Shown: positions 8,827 through 16,881 of the stretch, in pieces | Layout: the number at the start of each line of letters is the position of its first letter | How positions within the stretch are numbered: the first letter of the stretch is position 1 | Source of the DNA: Bacillus sp. SG-1 | Lineage (GTDB): Bacteria; Bacillota; Bacilli; Bacillales; Bacillaceae_B | Length of the DNA stretch: 49,688 bases | Assembly: GCF_000181495.1 (NCBI RefSeq) | Contig: NZ_ABCF01000016.1 | Coordinates: 1 to 49,688 of the forward strand | Reading direction: 5' to 3' | The notes under the pieces: model-generated | Seen by the model: only the letters and a program-made list of their open reading frames with translations | Databases searched by the model: none | Told to the model about the DNA's origin: nothing | Program-made: the position numbers and the translations under genes

Positions 8827-10032
8827 TTGGTACAGCATTGGCTTGTGGAATTTTTGAAAGCAGGCGGCAAGCTGTTTTTGAATCCGCTATTATATTTTTC
8901 TATCATAATTGCTTTATTCAGCGGCTTCTTTCGTGTGAAACGGGAGAGGCGGGAACTTCATACCCGGATATTTGACATGTACCACGAGACGCGGTTTTTA
9001 TTTCCTTTAGGTCTCCTGCTCGGTTTAGGTTTTTCGCTGCTTACAATCGGGGCGGGGCTTGTCATCCCATTTGGAAGCTTGCTTTTAGTAGGAGTGGTCA
9101 CAATCCTGTTGGGACTCACCTTTAAAACCAGGCTGCTGACTCCGGCGTTTACTGTCGGAATCACCTACTTCCTGTTGTTGGCCATCCATTATTTTGAAGT
9201 TGAAATGCCTTTATTCCATACATATTTCGAGCGTCTGAATGAAGGGTTGCTGAATGCAGTTGTCGTTTTGCTGGGAACTTTGCTTCTGTTAGAGGGCGTG
9301 TTGATCAGCAATAGTGGCTGGAAAAAAACATCTCCAAGACTGATAAAGAGTTCCCGGGGCTTAAAAGTAGGTGCCCAGGAAGGTAAAAAGCTCTGGGTGG
9401 TGCCTATGTTCCTGCTCATTCCTGTGGGAACACTGGATATGCCTTGGACCTGGTGGCCAGTTTTTACAGTCGGTTCCCATACGTATTCACTGATATTATT
9501 TCCATTCCTGATCGGTTTCGGGCAGCTTGTCAGAGGTACTCTTCCGCACATCAGCATTAAAGAGACAGGCAGCAGGGTTTTCTGGCTTGGAGCTCTCGTC
9601 CTGACGATAGCGGTAGCGGGTTATTTTGCACCGCTCGTATCCATTGCAGGGGCTATCCTGGCGGTCGTTGGCCGTGAATGGCTGGCTTACAGGCAGCGGA
9701 AGCAGGATAGTGAAAAATCATATTACTTCTCAAGAAAATCAGAAGGCTTGATGATATTGGCCATTCTTCCTGGTTCACCAGCTGAAAAGATGTCCCTCGT
9801 TTCCGGTGAAATGATCACCAAGGTGAACGGTTTCCATGTACAGACAGAAGAAGAGTTCTACGAGGCTCTCCAGCAGAACCGGGCATATTGCAAGCTGGAA
9901 GTGATCGATACGAACGGACAAATCCGCTTTGCACAAGGAGCCTTGTACGAGGGAGATCACCATGAACTTGGCATCATATTCGTTGAAGAAGACCGGGATT
10001 GGTCCTCTGAAGTCGGGTATCACTTTGTATAA
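8827..10032 (+). CDS. minJ: Division-site topological determinant MinJ
   Basis: A 401-aa polytopic membrane protein with about seven or eight hydrophobic segments from residue 20 to about 275, and a C-terminal cytoplasmic PDZ domain (about 300-390, with LPGSPAEKMSLVSGE and ITKVNGF). In B. subtilis MinJ bridges DivIVA and MinD and places the Min system at poles and septa. The start is TTG at 8827 with GAGGATGG just upstream. Position between ctpB and csbA-uvrBA agrees with the conserved locus. A terminator follows at 10039. Confidence 0.88.
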   Translation: MVQHWLVEFLKAGGKLFLNPLLYFSIIIALFSGFFRVKRERRELHTRIFDMYHETRFLFPLGLLLGLGFSLLTIGAGLVIPFGSLLLVGVVTILLGLTFKTRLLTPAFTVGITYFLLLAIHYFEVEMPLFHTYFERLNEGLLNAVVVLLGTLLLLEGVLISNSGWKKTSPRLIKSSRGLKVGAQEGKKLWVVPMFLLIPVGTLDMPWTWWPVFTVGSHTYSLILFPFLIGFGQLVRGTLPHISIKETGSRVFWLGALVLTIAVAGYFAPLVSIAGAILAVVGREWLAYRQRKQDSEKSYYFSRKSEGLMILAILPGSPAEKMSLVSGEMITKVNGFHVQTEEEFYEALQQNRAYCKLEVIDTNGQIRFAQGALYEGDHHELGIIFVEEDRDWSSEVGYHFV

Positions 10033-10038
10033 CAACAG

Positions 10039-10074
10039 GCCTTATGGGATTATGCTTCTCATAAGGCTTTGTTT
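10039..10074 (+). terminator. Terminator after minJ
   Basis: The stem GCCTTATG (10039-10046) pairs with CATAAGGC (10060-10067) and is followed by TTTGTTTT. Confidence 0.75.
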
Positions 10075-10078
10075 TAAA

Positions 10079-10187
10079 GGCTCTTTTCTTATCCTTTGTT
10101 GCTATTTAATATGTATTAAGTAAGAAAGAAAAGAGCTACTCTCCTGGTTCAGAGAAAAAAACCTTGTAACAAGGGGGAAATTTTTAT
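10079..10187. mobile_element. Truncated IS1595-related MITE
   Basis: It starts with the same left terminal repeat as the MITE at 106 (GGCTCTTTTCTTA, then TTGTTGCTATTTAATATG) and keeps part of the interior, encoding ERKELLSWFREKKPC in a broken frame. A right terminal repeat and target duplication cannot be found, so this copy is decayed. It lies directly after the minJ terminator. Confidence 0.7.
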
Positions 10188-10296
10188 ATGAAGACAGACT
10201 TTGAAAAAGCCCATTTCAGAAAAAAATGTAACTTTATCCGGCGATTAACGTCAACTTCTATAAGAGGATATTTTGGAAAAAAAGGAGTGTAAACTA

Positions 10297-10851
10297 ATGA
10301 TAAAAAAGCTTTTTGCTTTACTGGTTGTGCTCTTTACTATCGGAATGACGGCTGCCTGCGGTTTTAGTGTGAAGCAGGGGGAGAATTCTGGCACTGAAGA
10401 AGTCGGAAGCAGTCCACAGGGTGATGAAGAAAACACAGAAGGAGCAGGGAATGGATCAGAGGGTGATGGAGAAAATACAGAAGAAGACAGGGGGCAGGGG
10501 ATTGTGGCAGGAGAAATAGAACCGTCGATTACAAAGAACGAAAGCGGCCAGTTTGTTTATACGATTAAAAATCAGACTGAAAAAGAAGTGACGTTTGAGT
10601 TTACCAGCTCCCAGCGTTACGATTATGCGATTAAAAATGCATCAGGAGAGACCGTGTTCTTATATTCCAGTGTGGCTGCATTTATGCAGGTAATGGGAAC
10701 GGAAACTCTGGCTCAAGGCGAAGAGCGTTCTTACACAATTGAACTTCCTCCGGCGCAGGACTTTGAAGGAGGAAACATGTTGGAAGTATGGCTGACTCCA
10801 AAAGGCGGCAAAACAGCACCGGTTTCCATCAAACTAAATACAAAGAGCTAG
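10297..10851 (+). CDS. BsuPI-domain lipoprotein
   Basis: A 184-aa predicted lipoprotein. The lipobox MTAAC places the lipidated Cys at residue 21 after a short hydrophobic signal. A low-complexity acidic linker rich in Glu, Gly, Asn and Asp follows (about 30-75). The C-terminal domain, with FVYTIKNQTEKEVTFEFTSS and YDYAIKNASGE, resembles the BsuPI intracellular proteinase inhibitor beta-sandwich. AAGGAG precedes the ATG at 10297; a TTG in frame at 10273 would place that site inside the gene and is rejected. It is probably anchored outside the membrane. The target is unknown. A strong terminator follows. Confidence 0.75.
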   Translation: MIKKLFALLVVLFTIGMTAACGFSVKQGENSGTEEVGSSPQGDEENTEGAGNGSEGDGENTEEDRGQGIVAGEIEPSITKNESGQFVYTIKNQTEKEVTFEFTSSQRYDYAIKNASGETVFLYSSVAAFMQVMGTETLAQGEERSYTIELPPAQDFEGGNMLEVWLTPKGGKTAPVSIKLNTKS

Positions 10852-10857
10852 TCTTGG

Positions 10858-10890
10858 CAGCAGTCCTGGAATGAGGACTGCTGTTTCTTT
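10858..10890 (+). terminator. Terminator after the BsuPI lipoprotein gene
   Basis: The stem CAGCAGTCCT (10858-10867) pairs perfectly with AGGACTGCTG (10874-10883) and is followed by TTTCTTT. Confidence 0.88.
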
Positions 10891-10893
10891 AGT

Positions 10894-10938
10894 CCTTTAA
10901 AGCACGAAGAGGGACAGTCCCTCTTCGTGCTTTAAAGG
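10894..10938. repeat. REP-like palindrome, copy 2 (perfect 45-bp inverted repeat)
   Basis: There are 22 bp on each side of a central A, from CCTTTAAAGCACGAAGAGGG to its exact complement. The core is GGGACAGTCCC. It is the most symmetric copy in the window and directly follows a terminator. Confidence 0.9.
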
Positions 10939-11017
10939 GATAAAGCCCCCTCTTCTTGTATGTTCTGAGGAAGTTCTGCCAAAGATAACTATAAAATGGC
11001 GACAGGAGGGAAATGGA

Positions 11018-11788
11018 ATGGGCCTTTGTGACTTCAGGGACAGGGAGTTATTTTTTGAAGATATCGGGGAAGGGACGCCGATTTTACTGATTCACCCGCC
11101 GGGACTGGGCCGGAAATCGTTTATTTACCAGAATCCCTTAAAGGAACAGTTCCGTTTGATCATGCCGGACCTCAGTGGACATGGAGATTCCTATAATGAA
11201 GAGGACTATGTCAGCATCGATACATATGTAGAAGAAGTCAAAGCAGTCCTCGATCACCTGGGCATTACCAGGTGTGTCCTGTTAGGATATTCGGCTGGGG
11301 CAGTGATTGCACAGGAATTTACTTTTAAATACATAGACATGGTGGAACTTCTTGTTCTTGCAGGGGGATACCCCAAGGTGCAGACGGTCCGTTTGAAGGC
11401 GATGCATCTTCTTGGCATGAAAGCGATAAAAGAACGTCCTCAGCTAATCATAAAGGTCCTTTCCAAAGCGCATGCCAAGACTCCCGAAGCCGAGCAGGAG
11501 CTTTATGACCACATGGAAAAGGCCAATCGCAGCATCTGGTATCACTATTATAGGCAGTCGCTGTATTATAATTGTACGGAGCGGGTTCTTGAGTTGAAAG
11601 TGCCGCTTCTTCTCATTTACGGAGGTAAATCGGATTGGATCAATAATCAATACAAGCTATATAAGGAACATCCTCAGCACGAGCTCGTCATTATTGAACA
11701 CGCAAAGCACCAGTTGCCGACTCTATTTTCAAATTCTTTTAACAAAGCGGTCTTTTATTATGTTAAAAAAATGTTGAACAGGGAATGA
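11018..11788 (+). CDS. Alpha/beta hydrolase
   Basis: A 256-aa alpha/beta-hydrolase-fold protein. The nucleophile elbow is GYSAG with S92. The oxyanion motif HPPGLG is at residues 26-31, the likely acid is D207 in YGGKSDW and the His is H236 in AKHQLPT. No signal peptide is visible, so it is cytosolic. The substrate is unknown; lactonase, esterase and haloperoxidase-like members share this pattern. GGAGGG precedes the ATG. The YfbR-like gene begins 58 nt downstream and may be cotranscribed. Confidence 0.8.
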   Translation: MGLCDFRDRELFFEDIGEGTPILLIHPPGLGRKSFIYQNPLKEQFRLIMPDLSGHGDSYNEEDYVSIDTYVEEVKAVLDHLGITRCVLLGYSAGAVIAQEFTFKYIDMVELLVLAGGYPKVQTVRLKAMHLLGMKAIKERPQLIIKVLSKAHAKTPEAEQELYDHMEKANRSIWYHYYRQSLYYNCTERVLELKVPLLLIYGGKSDWINNQYKLYKEHPQHELVIIEHAKHQLPTLFSNSFNKAVFYYVKKMLNRE

Positions 11789-11846
11789 AAAGGAGTATAA
11801 TGAATAAAACCAAAAAATAGAGACTAGTTAGACAGGGAGGGGTTTT

Positions 11847-12497
11847 ATGGGGATCCATCATTATTTTAAAAGTCTATCAGACGTGGAAAAACTTGTCCGC
11901 TGTCCTGGGAGATTCAAATATCAGGACCACAATGTTGCAAGCCATTCCTTTAAAGTCACCAAGATTGCGCAGTTCCTTGGGACGGTGGAAGAACATAATG
12001 GAAATGCCGTCAACTGGAAGTCGCTCTATGAAAAAGCATTGAATCATGATTATGCAGAACTGTTTACGGGTGATATTAAAACGCCGGTGAAATACGCTTC
12101 CGAAGAGCTGCGCAGGCTGTTCAGCCAGGTGGAGGAAGAAATGATCACCAAGTTTATCAATCAGGAATTCCCCGAAGAGTATCAAGACGTGTACCGTGAA
12201 AGGTTTAAAGAAGGAAAGGATTCCACCCTTGAAGGACGGATTCTCTCCGTAGCAGATAAGATTGACTTGCTTTATGAATCGTTTGGCGAAATTCAGAAAG
12301 GCAATCCTGAACCGCTGTTCCTGGAAATTTACGAAGAGGCACTTGCCACCATCCTGAAATTCCATGAGATGGACTCTGTGCAGTATTTCCTCAATGATAT
12401 CCTGCCGGAAATGCTCTCGGAAAAAAACATTCCGCATGAGCAGCTCAGTGAAATGACGAAGAAAATTGTCGCAGGGTTCAACACACCGAAAGAATAA
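11847..12497 (+). CDS. HD-domain phosphohydrolase, YfbR-like
   Basis: A 216-aa HD-superfamily protein. The metal ligands appear as H33 (NVASHSF), H67-D68 (LNHDYAELFTGDIKTPVKY) and a later Asp in SVADKIDLLYE. The block around HDYAELFTGDIKTPVKY is typical of YfbR-type 5'-deoxynucleotidases, which dephosphorylate dNMPs. GGGAGG precedes the ATG. It follows the alpha/beta hydrolase and precedes csbA by about 65 nt. The specificity has not been proven for this branch. Confidence 0.78.
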   Translation: MGIHHYFKSLSDVEKLVRCPGRFKYQDHNVASHSFKVTKIAQFLGTVEEHNGNAVNWKSLYEKALNHDYAELFTGDIKTPVKYASEELRRLFSQVEEEMITKFINQEFPEEYQDVYRERFKEGKDSTLEGRILSVADKIDLLYESFGEIQKGNPEPLFLEIYEEALATILKFHEMDSVQYFLNDILPEMLSEKNIPHEQLSEMTKKIVAGFNTPKE

Positions 12498-12561
12498 ACT
12501 ATCTCTTCCCATTCGTTTTTTGGTAAAATGAACGTAATGGATGTTTTGAGGAGAGAGTAGA

Positions 12562-12795
12562 ATGGTTTCAAAATATATATTGGGCATATTTTTGCCTGGC
12601 CTGCTCGTTGTCCTGTTTACGAGAGTCACCTACAGCCAGATTGTCGGTTTGTTGTTGACGGTCGCTTTAATAGCAGCTTCTGTATATAAAGGATATACGA
12701 ATACCTGGGGGCTGATTGTGGTGGATGCCGCGTCCCTGACAGCAGGTTTTTGGTACAGTAACCGAATGAGAAAGAAAGCGAGAAATCGCAGCTGA
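12562..12795 (+). CDS. csbA: General-stress membrane protein CsbA
   Basis: A 77-aa protein with two or three transmembrane segments (about 5-22, 26-44, 50-66) and a basic C terminus RMRKKARNRS. Size and position just upstream of uvrBA match CsbA of B. subtilis, a sigma-B-dependent membrane protein of unknown function. GAGGAGAG precedes the ATG. I see no clear sigma-B promoter directly upstream. A terminator follows. Confidence 0.82.
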   Translation: MVSKYILGIFLPGLLVVLFTRVTYSQIVGLLLTVALIAASVYKGYTNTWGLIVVDAASLTAGFWYSNRMRKKARNRS

Positions 12796-12826
12796 AGCCC
12801 TGATCACATCAGGTGCTTTTTTATTT
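12796..12826 (+). terminator. Terminator after csbA
   Basis: The hairpin AGCCCTGAT with ATCAGGTGCT (one bulged T) is followed by a T-run. Confidence 0.75.
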
Positions 12827-12854
12827 TGTACAATAAAGTGGATATCTAACACAA

Positions 12855-12999
12855 ACCTGTGGATAAATGAAGTTAACCACAGGTTAGCATCCCTTAATTT
12901 CAATTTACCAACAGTTTATTAACAATAATACAAAGTTGCCAACAACTTATTCACAAAACCAATAAGTTATCAACAGAGTTATTAACATTTTTATCAACA
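12855..12999. promoter_or_regulatory. Cluster of DnaA-box-like sites
   Basis: A perfect DnaA box TTATCCACA is on the minus strand at 12858-12866. Plus-strand near matches follow: TTAACCACA (12873), TTACCAACA (12905), TTATTAACA (12916), TTATTCACA (12947), TTATCAACA (12967), TTATTAACA (12979) and TTATCAACA (12991). The last sites are 12 bp apart. The AACCTGTGG/CCACAGGTT inverted repeat frames the first two. The cluster sits just before the serine hydrolase gene. Confidence 0.6.
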
Positions 13000-13050
13000 A
13001 GGTGAAGAAATCTCTTTCTAGAAGTCTTTAGGATCTGGAAAAAGGGGAGA

Positions 13051-13808
13051 TTGACTTTGTACCAACGACTTATCTCTTGGGTTGAAGATATTAAGAATAA
13101 AAATTGCAGCTCTGGTGCCGCGTTACTTATCATCGCAGATAATCAGACTGTGCTGGAATACTACAGCGGCAGGCAATCCAACACTCCGGACGCCCTGCCG
13201 GTCACCAGCAGGACAAGGTTTAATATTGCCTCCGCCCGAAAAAGCTACCTGGGGTTTGCTGTTGCTTACGCTGTTTATGAAGGGAAAATCAAAAGTTTGG
13301 ATGATGCCGCTGTGGATTATTTTCCGGACTGGAACCGGGAACTGCTTGAGGCTGTGACTATCCGGCATCTCATCACTCATTCCCATGGCCTGAATGTAAC
13401 AGAAGACGGCACGCCATACAGGGAGTTTCCTCCGGGAGAAGACTGGGCATATAGGGGCATCAATATTTTAATGATGACAGAACTCATTGAAAGGCTTTAC
13501 GGAAAAAGTTTTCCAGAACTTTTAAAAGAGAGGGTGTTCGATCCACTAGGCTTAAATGAAACCGGCTGGGAAGTAACTCCTCGGGAAAGTCTGGCGGAAG
13601 TCATCGTAAATCCCGCTCAGAAAGCCATATCCAGTTTGGGTACAACAACAAATGGAACTGAATCAAATCTCTTCGTCTCTGCAAGGGAGCTTGCGATCTG
13701 GGGAAATCTTCACTTAAATATGGGGAAAGCCGCAGATGGAAAACAAATCGTGCCGGCCGAAGTAATTAAACTTGCCACCACCATCCAAAGTCCCCCGTAT
13801 AAAAAGAA
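13051..13808 (+). pseudogene. Serine hydrolase (beta-lactamase-related), 5' part, interrupted by an IS
   Basis: This is the N-terminal 252 codons of a class C beta-lactamase/penicillin-binding-type serine hydrolase, starting at TTG 13051 with AAAGGGGAGA upstream. The S61-A-R-K64 motif supplies the nucleophile and general base. The frame runs into the IS at 13809 and stops within it. Removing the IS and one copy of the 8-bp duplication restores an uninterrupted 339-codon frame with the segment at 15482-15743, so inactivation is due only to the insertion. No signal peptide is seen. The native substrate is unknown. Confidence 0.88.
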
Positions 13809-13889
13809 GGCTCTTTTCGCATAGATTGTTGCTATTTTGACCATCCTTATAAGAGGTGGTAAAATACTCTTTCAGGAGGCGGTTTCTCA

Positions 13890-14897
13890 ATGATTAAAGA
13901 CATCTATGCCACGTTTTCAGACTTAACTAAACACGAACAAATCCAACTATTTAACCTTTTAAGAGAAGACTTTATCGATAATCAAGATGCTGATATGAAA
14001 GATGCATACAAAACAATTAGAGAAACCCGTTTTAAAGAGGGATTAGGCTGCATTCATTGCGGAAGTGTGAAGGTAAAGAGAAATGGCAAGTACAGAGAGA
14101 GGCAAAGATATCTTTGTCGTGACTGCGGAAAGTCATTTAACGAACTTTCAAATACTCCGATTGCAGGAACCCGTTATCTTGGTAAGTGGGCGAAGTATTT
14201 TCATATGATGGTGGAAGGCTATACGTTGCCTAAGATTGCTAAACGCTTAAAAATCCACATCTCTACTGCATTTTACTGGAGACATAAAATTCTTTTTGCT
14301 TTGCGTTCAATGGGTTATCAAATGTTGAAAGGGATTATTGAAAGTGACGAAACCTTCTTTAAAGAGTCTTTAAAAGGACGAAGAACACTGGACAGGAAAC
14401 CTAAAAAACGTGGTGGCAGAGATAAATTGAGAGGTATTAGTCATCTTAAAATTGCTGTTGTGGTCGCTCAAGACCGAAATGGTCAAGTCATTGCTCAAAA
14501 GGCTGGAAATGGTCGTGTAAAAGAAGAAGAAATTGACGCAGTTATCGGAAGCTATATTGACCCGTCTTCTTTGTTATGCACAGATACAGCCACGAACTAC
14601 AAGAAATTCGCTCAAATCAAGGCACTTAAACACGAACCGATAAACCTTAGCAAAGAGGGGTATGTCAAAAAGGGCATCTACCATTTGCAAAACGTCAATA
14701 ACTATCATAAACGTTTAAAAGGCTGGATGGATAGGTTCCAAGGAGTGGCTACAAAGTATTTGGATAATTATCTTTACTGGTTCAGCTTCCTTCAGCAAAG
14801 TAAGAAGCTGGCTGAAAAGGAGCAGATAAACCAAATGCTTCTTAATGCTTGCCAAAATTCAAATAGTATTACCGTTAATTTCTTACGTGAGGTATAA
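13890..14897 (+). CDS. IS1595-family transposase
   Basis: A 335-aa transposase. The N-terminal zinc ribbon has C54-x2-C57 and C76-x2-C79, followed by a helix-turn-helix-like region (about 105-130). The ISXO2-like catalytic domain has D153 in ESDETFF and D232 in CTDTATNY. Near residues 265-277, HLQNVNNYHKRLK places Asn where many DDE enzymes have Glu, followed by a conserved Lys, matching the DDNK pattern known in part of this family. AGGAGG precedes the ATG. Length is complete, so the element may be active and able to move the related MITEs. Confidence 0.93.
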   Translation: MIKDIYATFSDLTKHEQIQLFNLLREDFIDNQDADMKDAYKTIRETRFKEGLGCIHCGSVKVKRNGKYRERQRYLCRDCGKSFNELSNTPIAGTRYLGKWAKYFHMMVEGYTLPKIAKRLKIHISTAFYWRHKILFALRSMGYQMLKGIIESDETFFKESLKGRRTLDRKPKKRGGRDKLRGISHLKIAVVVAQDRNGQVIAQKAGNGRVKEEEIDAVIGSYIDPSSLLCTDTATNYKKFAQIKALKHEPINLSKEGYVKKGIYHLQNVNNYHKRLKGWMDRFQGVATKYLDNYLYWFSFLQQSKKLAEKEQINQMLLNACQNSNSITVNFLREV

Positions 14898-14955
14898 AAA
14901 ATCAGCCATTCCTATATGGAACGACTGTATTTCTTATTCCGTTAAGGCCTGACTT

Positions 14956-15306
14956 TTACTCAAAGGAGTTTGATTTGCTTTTTATTTCACCTTCAGGGGT
15001 TACGCTGTATTGTGCGATAGAACTTGTTGCTTCTCCCTCATTTGTTAGCCCGTCCTTTAAATTGAACGTTACTTCCCACGCTTTTGAGGAACTACTGAGG
15101 TGTGTATCATTTGAAAGTAACTCAACATTATCCATCTCTATATCCTCGTTGCTCTTCTCATTGAATTGTGCTAAGTCTTTCTCGAACTCCTCCATAGCAA
15201 TTTCTTCAGCTTGTTCCTTAGTTATTTCTTCTGTCTCATTATTTCCACAGCCGACCAAAGAGAAAATTGCTAATAAGGATACTAATATAACAGATATTCT
15301 TTTCAT
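14956..15306 (-). CDS. Passenger lipoprotein inside the IS
   Basis: A 116-aa predicted lipoprotein with a hydrophobic signal and lipobox SLVGC (Cys20). The mature part begins with an acidic segment (NNETEEITKEQAEEIAMEEF) and ends with a beta-rich region (KAWEVTFNL, IAQYSVTPEGEIKSKS) that resembles small PepSY-type folds. AGGAGGGG precedes the ATG. It is oriented toward the transposase and lies fully between the terminal repeats, so it travels with the element. It could be chromosomal DNA captured by the IS or a true accessory gene. No function can be assigned. Confidence 0.75.
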   Translation of the reverse strand: MKRISVILVSLLAIFSLVGCGNNETEEITKEQAEEIAMEEFEKDLAQFNEKSNEDIEMDNVELLSNDTHLSSSSKAWEVTFNLKDGLTNEGEATSSIAQYSVTPEGEIKSKSNSFE

Positions 15307-15481
15307 AAATTTACCCCTCCTATTAATTAACTTTACGATAACAAACAGTAAAAAGTTTCATTTTTTTCAACTTCTAAAAACTGCCCGCTCGAATAAGCCT
15401 TTCTTTATATAATACCATAAAAAGTAAAATATTCCTTGTATGATTAAAAGCAACAATCTTTACGAAAAGAGCCAAAAAGAA

Positions 15482-15743
15482 AGACCTTCCGCGAAACGGT
15501 TTCTTCTGGTATGTACAGGGTGAGCCGGCAGCGGGAAGTGAAATGGGTGGGCGGGTGCCGAAGGGGTCTTATCAGATTCTTGGTGTCACCGGTCCGACCA
15601 TTTTGGTGATCCCCGAATATAACGCTGTGGTCGTGAAGATGTATAACAAACGCTATAACTACGGAGCCGATAACTATCTTTATTACCTGAGAGAGTTCAG
15701 TAATCTTGTGGCTGATTGTTTAAAATCGGAGAGTTTTCGATGA
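15482..15743 (+). pseudogene. Serine hydrolase, 3' part after the IS
   Basis: This holds the last 86 codons of the interrupted serine hydrolase, beginning KDLPRNGFFWYVQGEP after the duplicated target and including MGGRVPKGSYQILGVTGP, the region that carries the third active-site motif in this fold. An internal ATG at 15543 could be used but would yield no catalytic protein. Its stop codon overlaps the start of the next gene (ATGA at 15740), so the two genes were translationally coupled before the insertion. Confidence 0.88.
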
Positions 15744-16588
15744 AAAAATGGGAAAGAAGAATAGTAGAAACACCAAGAGGTTCATTTGAAATTTTTATAG
15801 GAGGAGAAGGAGACCCCCTGTGTGTCACCCATCACTACTCTGTGTTTAATGAGACCGGAGATTATTTTGCTGCAGAATTTACAGACACCCACAAGGTCAT
15901 CCTGGTGAATCTGCGGGAAGCTGGAAACTCGGAAAAAGCCTCTGAGCACTATCAACTCAGTCTGCTGGAAACGGTATTTGATCTTGAAGCAATCAGGCGA
16001 TCTTTGGGTTATAAGAAATGGGTTTTCGCCGGTCACTCGACGGGCGGCATGCTTGGCATTGTTTATGGAATCTATTATTCCAGCAGTTTGAATGGCTTGG
16101 TGGCAGTGGGGGCAGCAGCCAGGGACTACTACACTTTTTCAAAAGAATGTATCTATCATTTCGAACACCCGCAATTCCAGGTTATGCAAGACTATAATGA
16201 AAAGTTGAAGCGGAATGACTTATCCCAAGAGGAGAGGCGGGATATTTCTATTAAGCGGACAAAGTTGTCTATCTATGAACCCGAAAACTACCATGACTAC
16301 TTTAGCAAAAACATACATAAAGGCTTATCGGCCATCCGCATGAATTATATGAACAGGGAACTGCAGGTATTCGATGTCACGAGGAAGCTGAAACTGATTG
16401 CGGCTCCTGCCCTGATCATATGCGGCAGGCATGATGTCCAGTGTCCGCTGGAATACTCGATAGAAATGGCTGAAGGAATTCCGGATGCTGAGCTGTCCGT
16501 ATTTGAACGCAGCAGTCACTATCCGTTTTTGGAAGAGAATGAGCTATTTCATGAAAAGGTATCGTTGTTTTTCGGCAGACTTGATTGA
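15740..16588 (+). CDS. Alpha/beta hydrolase, coupled to the broken serine hydrolase gene
   Basis: A 282-aa alpha/beta hydrolase. The nucleophile elbow is GHSTGG with S100; the acid is in CGRHDVQCP (about D229) and the His in RSSHYPFLEE (about H258). The start ATG 15740 overlaps the upstream stop as ATGA, with GGAGA nearby. No signal peptide is seen. The proline-iminopeptidase-like branch is possible, but the substrate cannot be told. The IS upstream has probably removed the native transcript, so expression now depends on readthrough or an unseen promoter. Confidence 0.82.
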   Translation: MKKWERRIVETPRGSFEIFIGGEGDPLCVTHHYSVFNETGDYFAAEFTDTHKVILVNLREAGNSEKASEHYQLSLLETVFDLEAIRRSLGYKKWVFAGHSTGGMLGIVYGIYYSSSLNGLVAVGAAARDYYTFSKECIYHFEHPQFQVMQDYNEKLKRNDLSQEERRDISIKRTKLSIYEPENYHDYFSKNIHKGLSAIRMNYMNRELQVFDVTRKLKLIAAPALIICGRHDVQCPLEYSIEMAEGIPDAELSVFERSSHYPFLEENELFHEKVSLFFGRLD

Positions 16589-16610
16589 CCGGCGAACCCG
16601 GTCTTTTTTG
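16587..16610 (+). terminator. Terminator after the alpha/beta hydrolase gene
   Basis: The stem GACCGG (16587-16592) pairs with CCGGTC (16598-16603) and is followed by six T residues. Confidence 0.8.
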
Positions 16611-16746
16611 TTTTTTGAGGTGTGCTTTCTAATAGATGGTTGCTTTTTAAGCTAACTCTTTTGGATTTGTTTACTAATGGTTGATTGTAGCGTAAGGTGT
16701 CTGAATTCCAGGGTGGGCGAAATGTAAAACTCTACCGGAATTAACA

Positions 16747-16760
16747 CGAACTTTTGTTCG
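16747..16760. promoter_or_regulatory. LexA (DinR) SOS operator
   Basis: CGAACTTTTGTTCG is a perfect match to the Gram-positive LexA consensus CGAACNNNNGTTCG. It lies just upstream of the uvrB promoter, so uvrBA should be induced by DNA damage. Confidence 0.95.
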
Positions 16761-16767
16761 CTTATTG

Positions 16768-16798
16768 TTGGTTATTTCCAATGTGATTGTGGTAGAAT
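16768..16798 (+). promoter_or_regulatory. uvrBA promoter with extended -10
   Basis: The extended -10 box is TGG followed by TAGAAT (16793-16798). A weak -35 candidate, TTGGTT (16768), lies 19 bp upstream, beside the LexA box. The leader of about 75 nt before uvrB holds no recognised element. Confidence 0.65.
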
Positions 16799-16881
16799 GA
16801 GAATAATATAAAGAGAAGCTTTAGAGAACGGTCATACAGGGTATATTTGATATAGATAAGTCTATTTGAACGGGAGGCAGG

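Larger units (their letters stand above)
13809..15473. mobile_element. Complete IS1595-family insertion sequence with passenger gene
   Basis: A 1665-bp element. The left end begins GGCTCTTTTCGCATAGATTG and the right end, reversed, begins GGCTCTTTTCGTAAAGATTG; both continue into TTGCT. The target duplication AAAAAGAA is perfect at 13801-13808 and 15474-15481; 8 bp is the size usual for this family. It encodes a transposase (13890) and, convergently, a lipoprotein (14956-15306). The intact ends, intact transposase and perfect duplication suggest recent insertion. The target is a serine hydrolase gene. Confidence 0.96.

Noticed and set aside
16676..16705. Another GC-rich repeat copy before uvrB
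   Set aside because: Only about 25 bp (GATTGTAGCGTAAGGTGT) resemble the family; the rest is absent, so at most it is a remnant.
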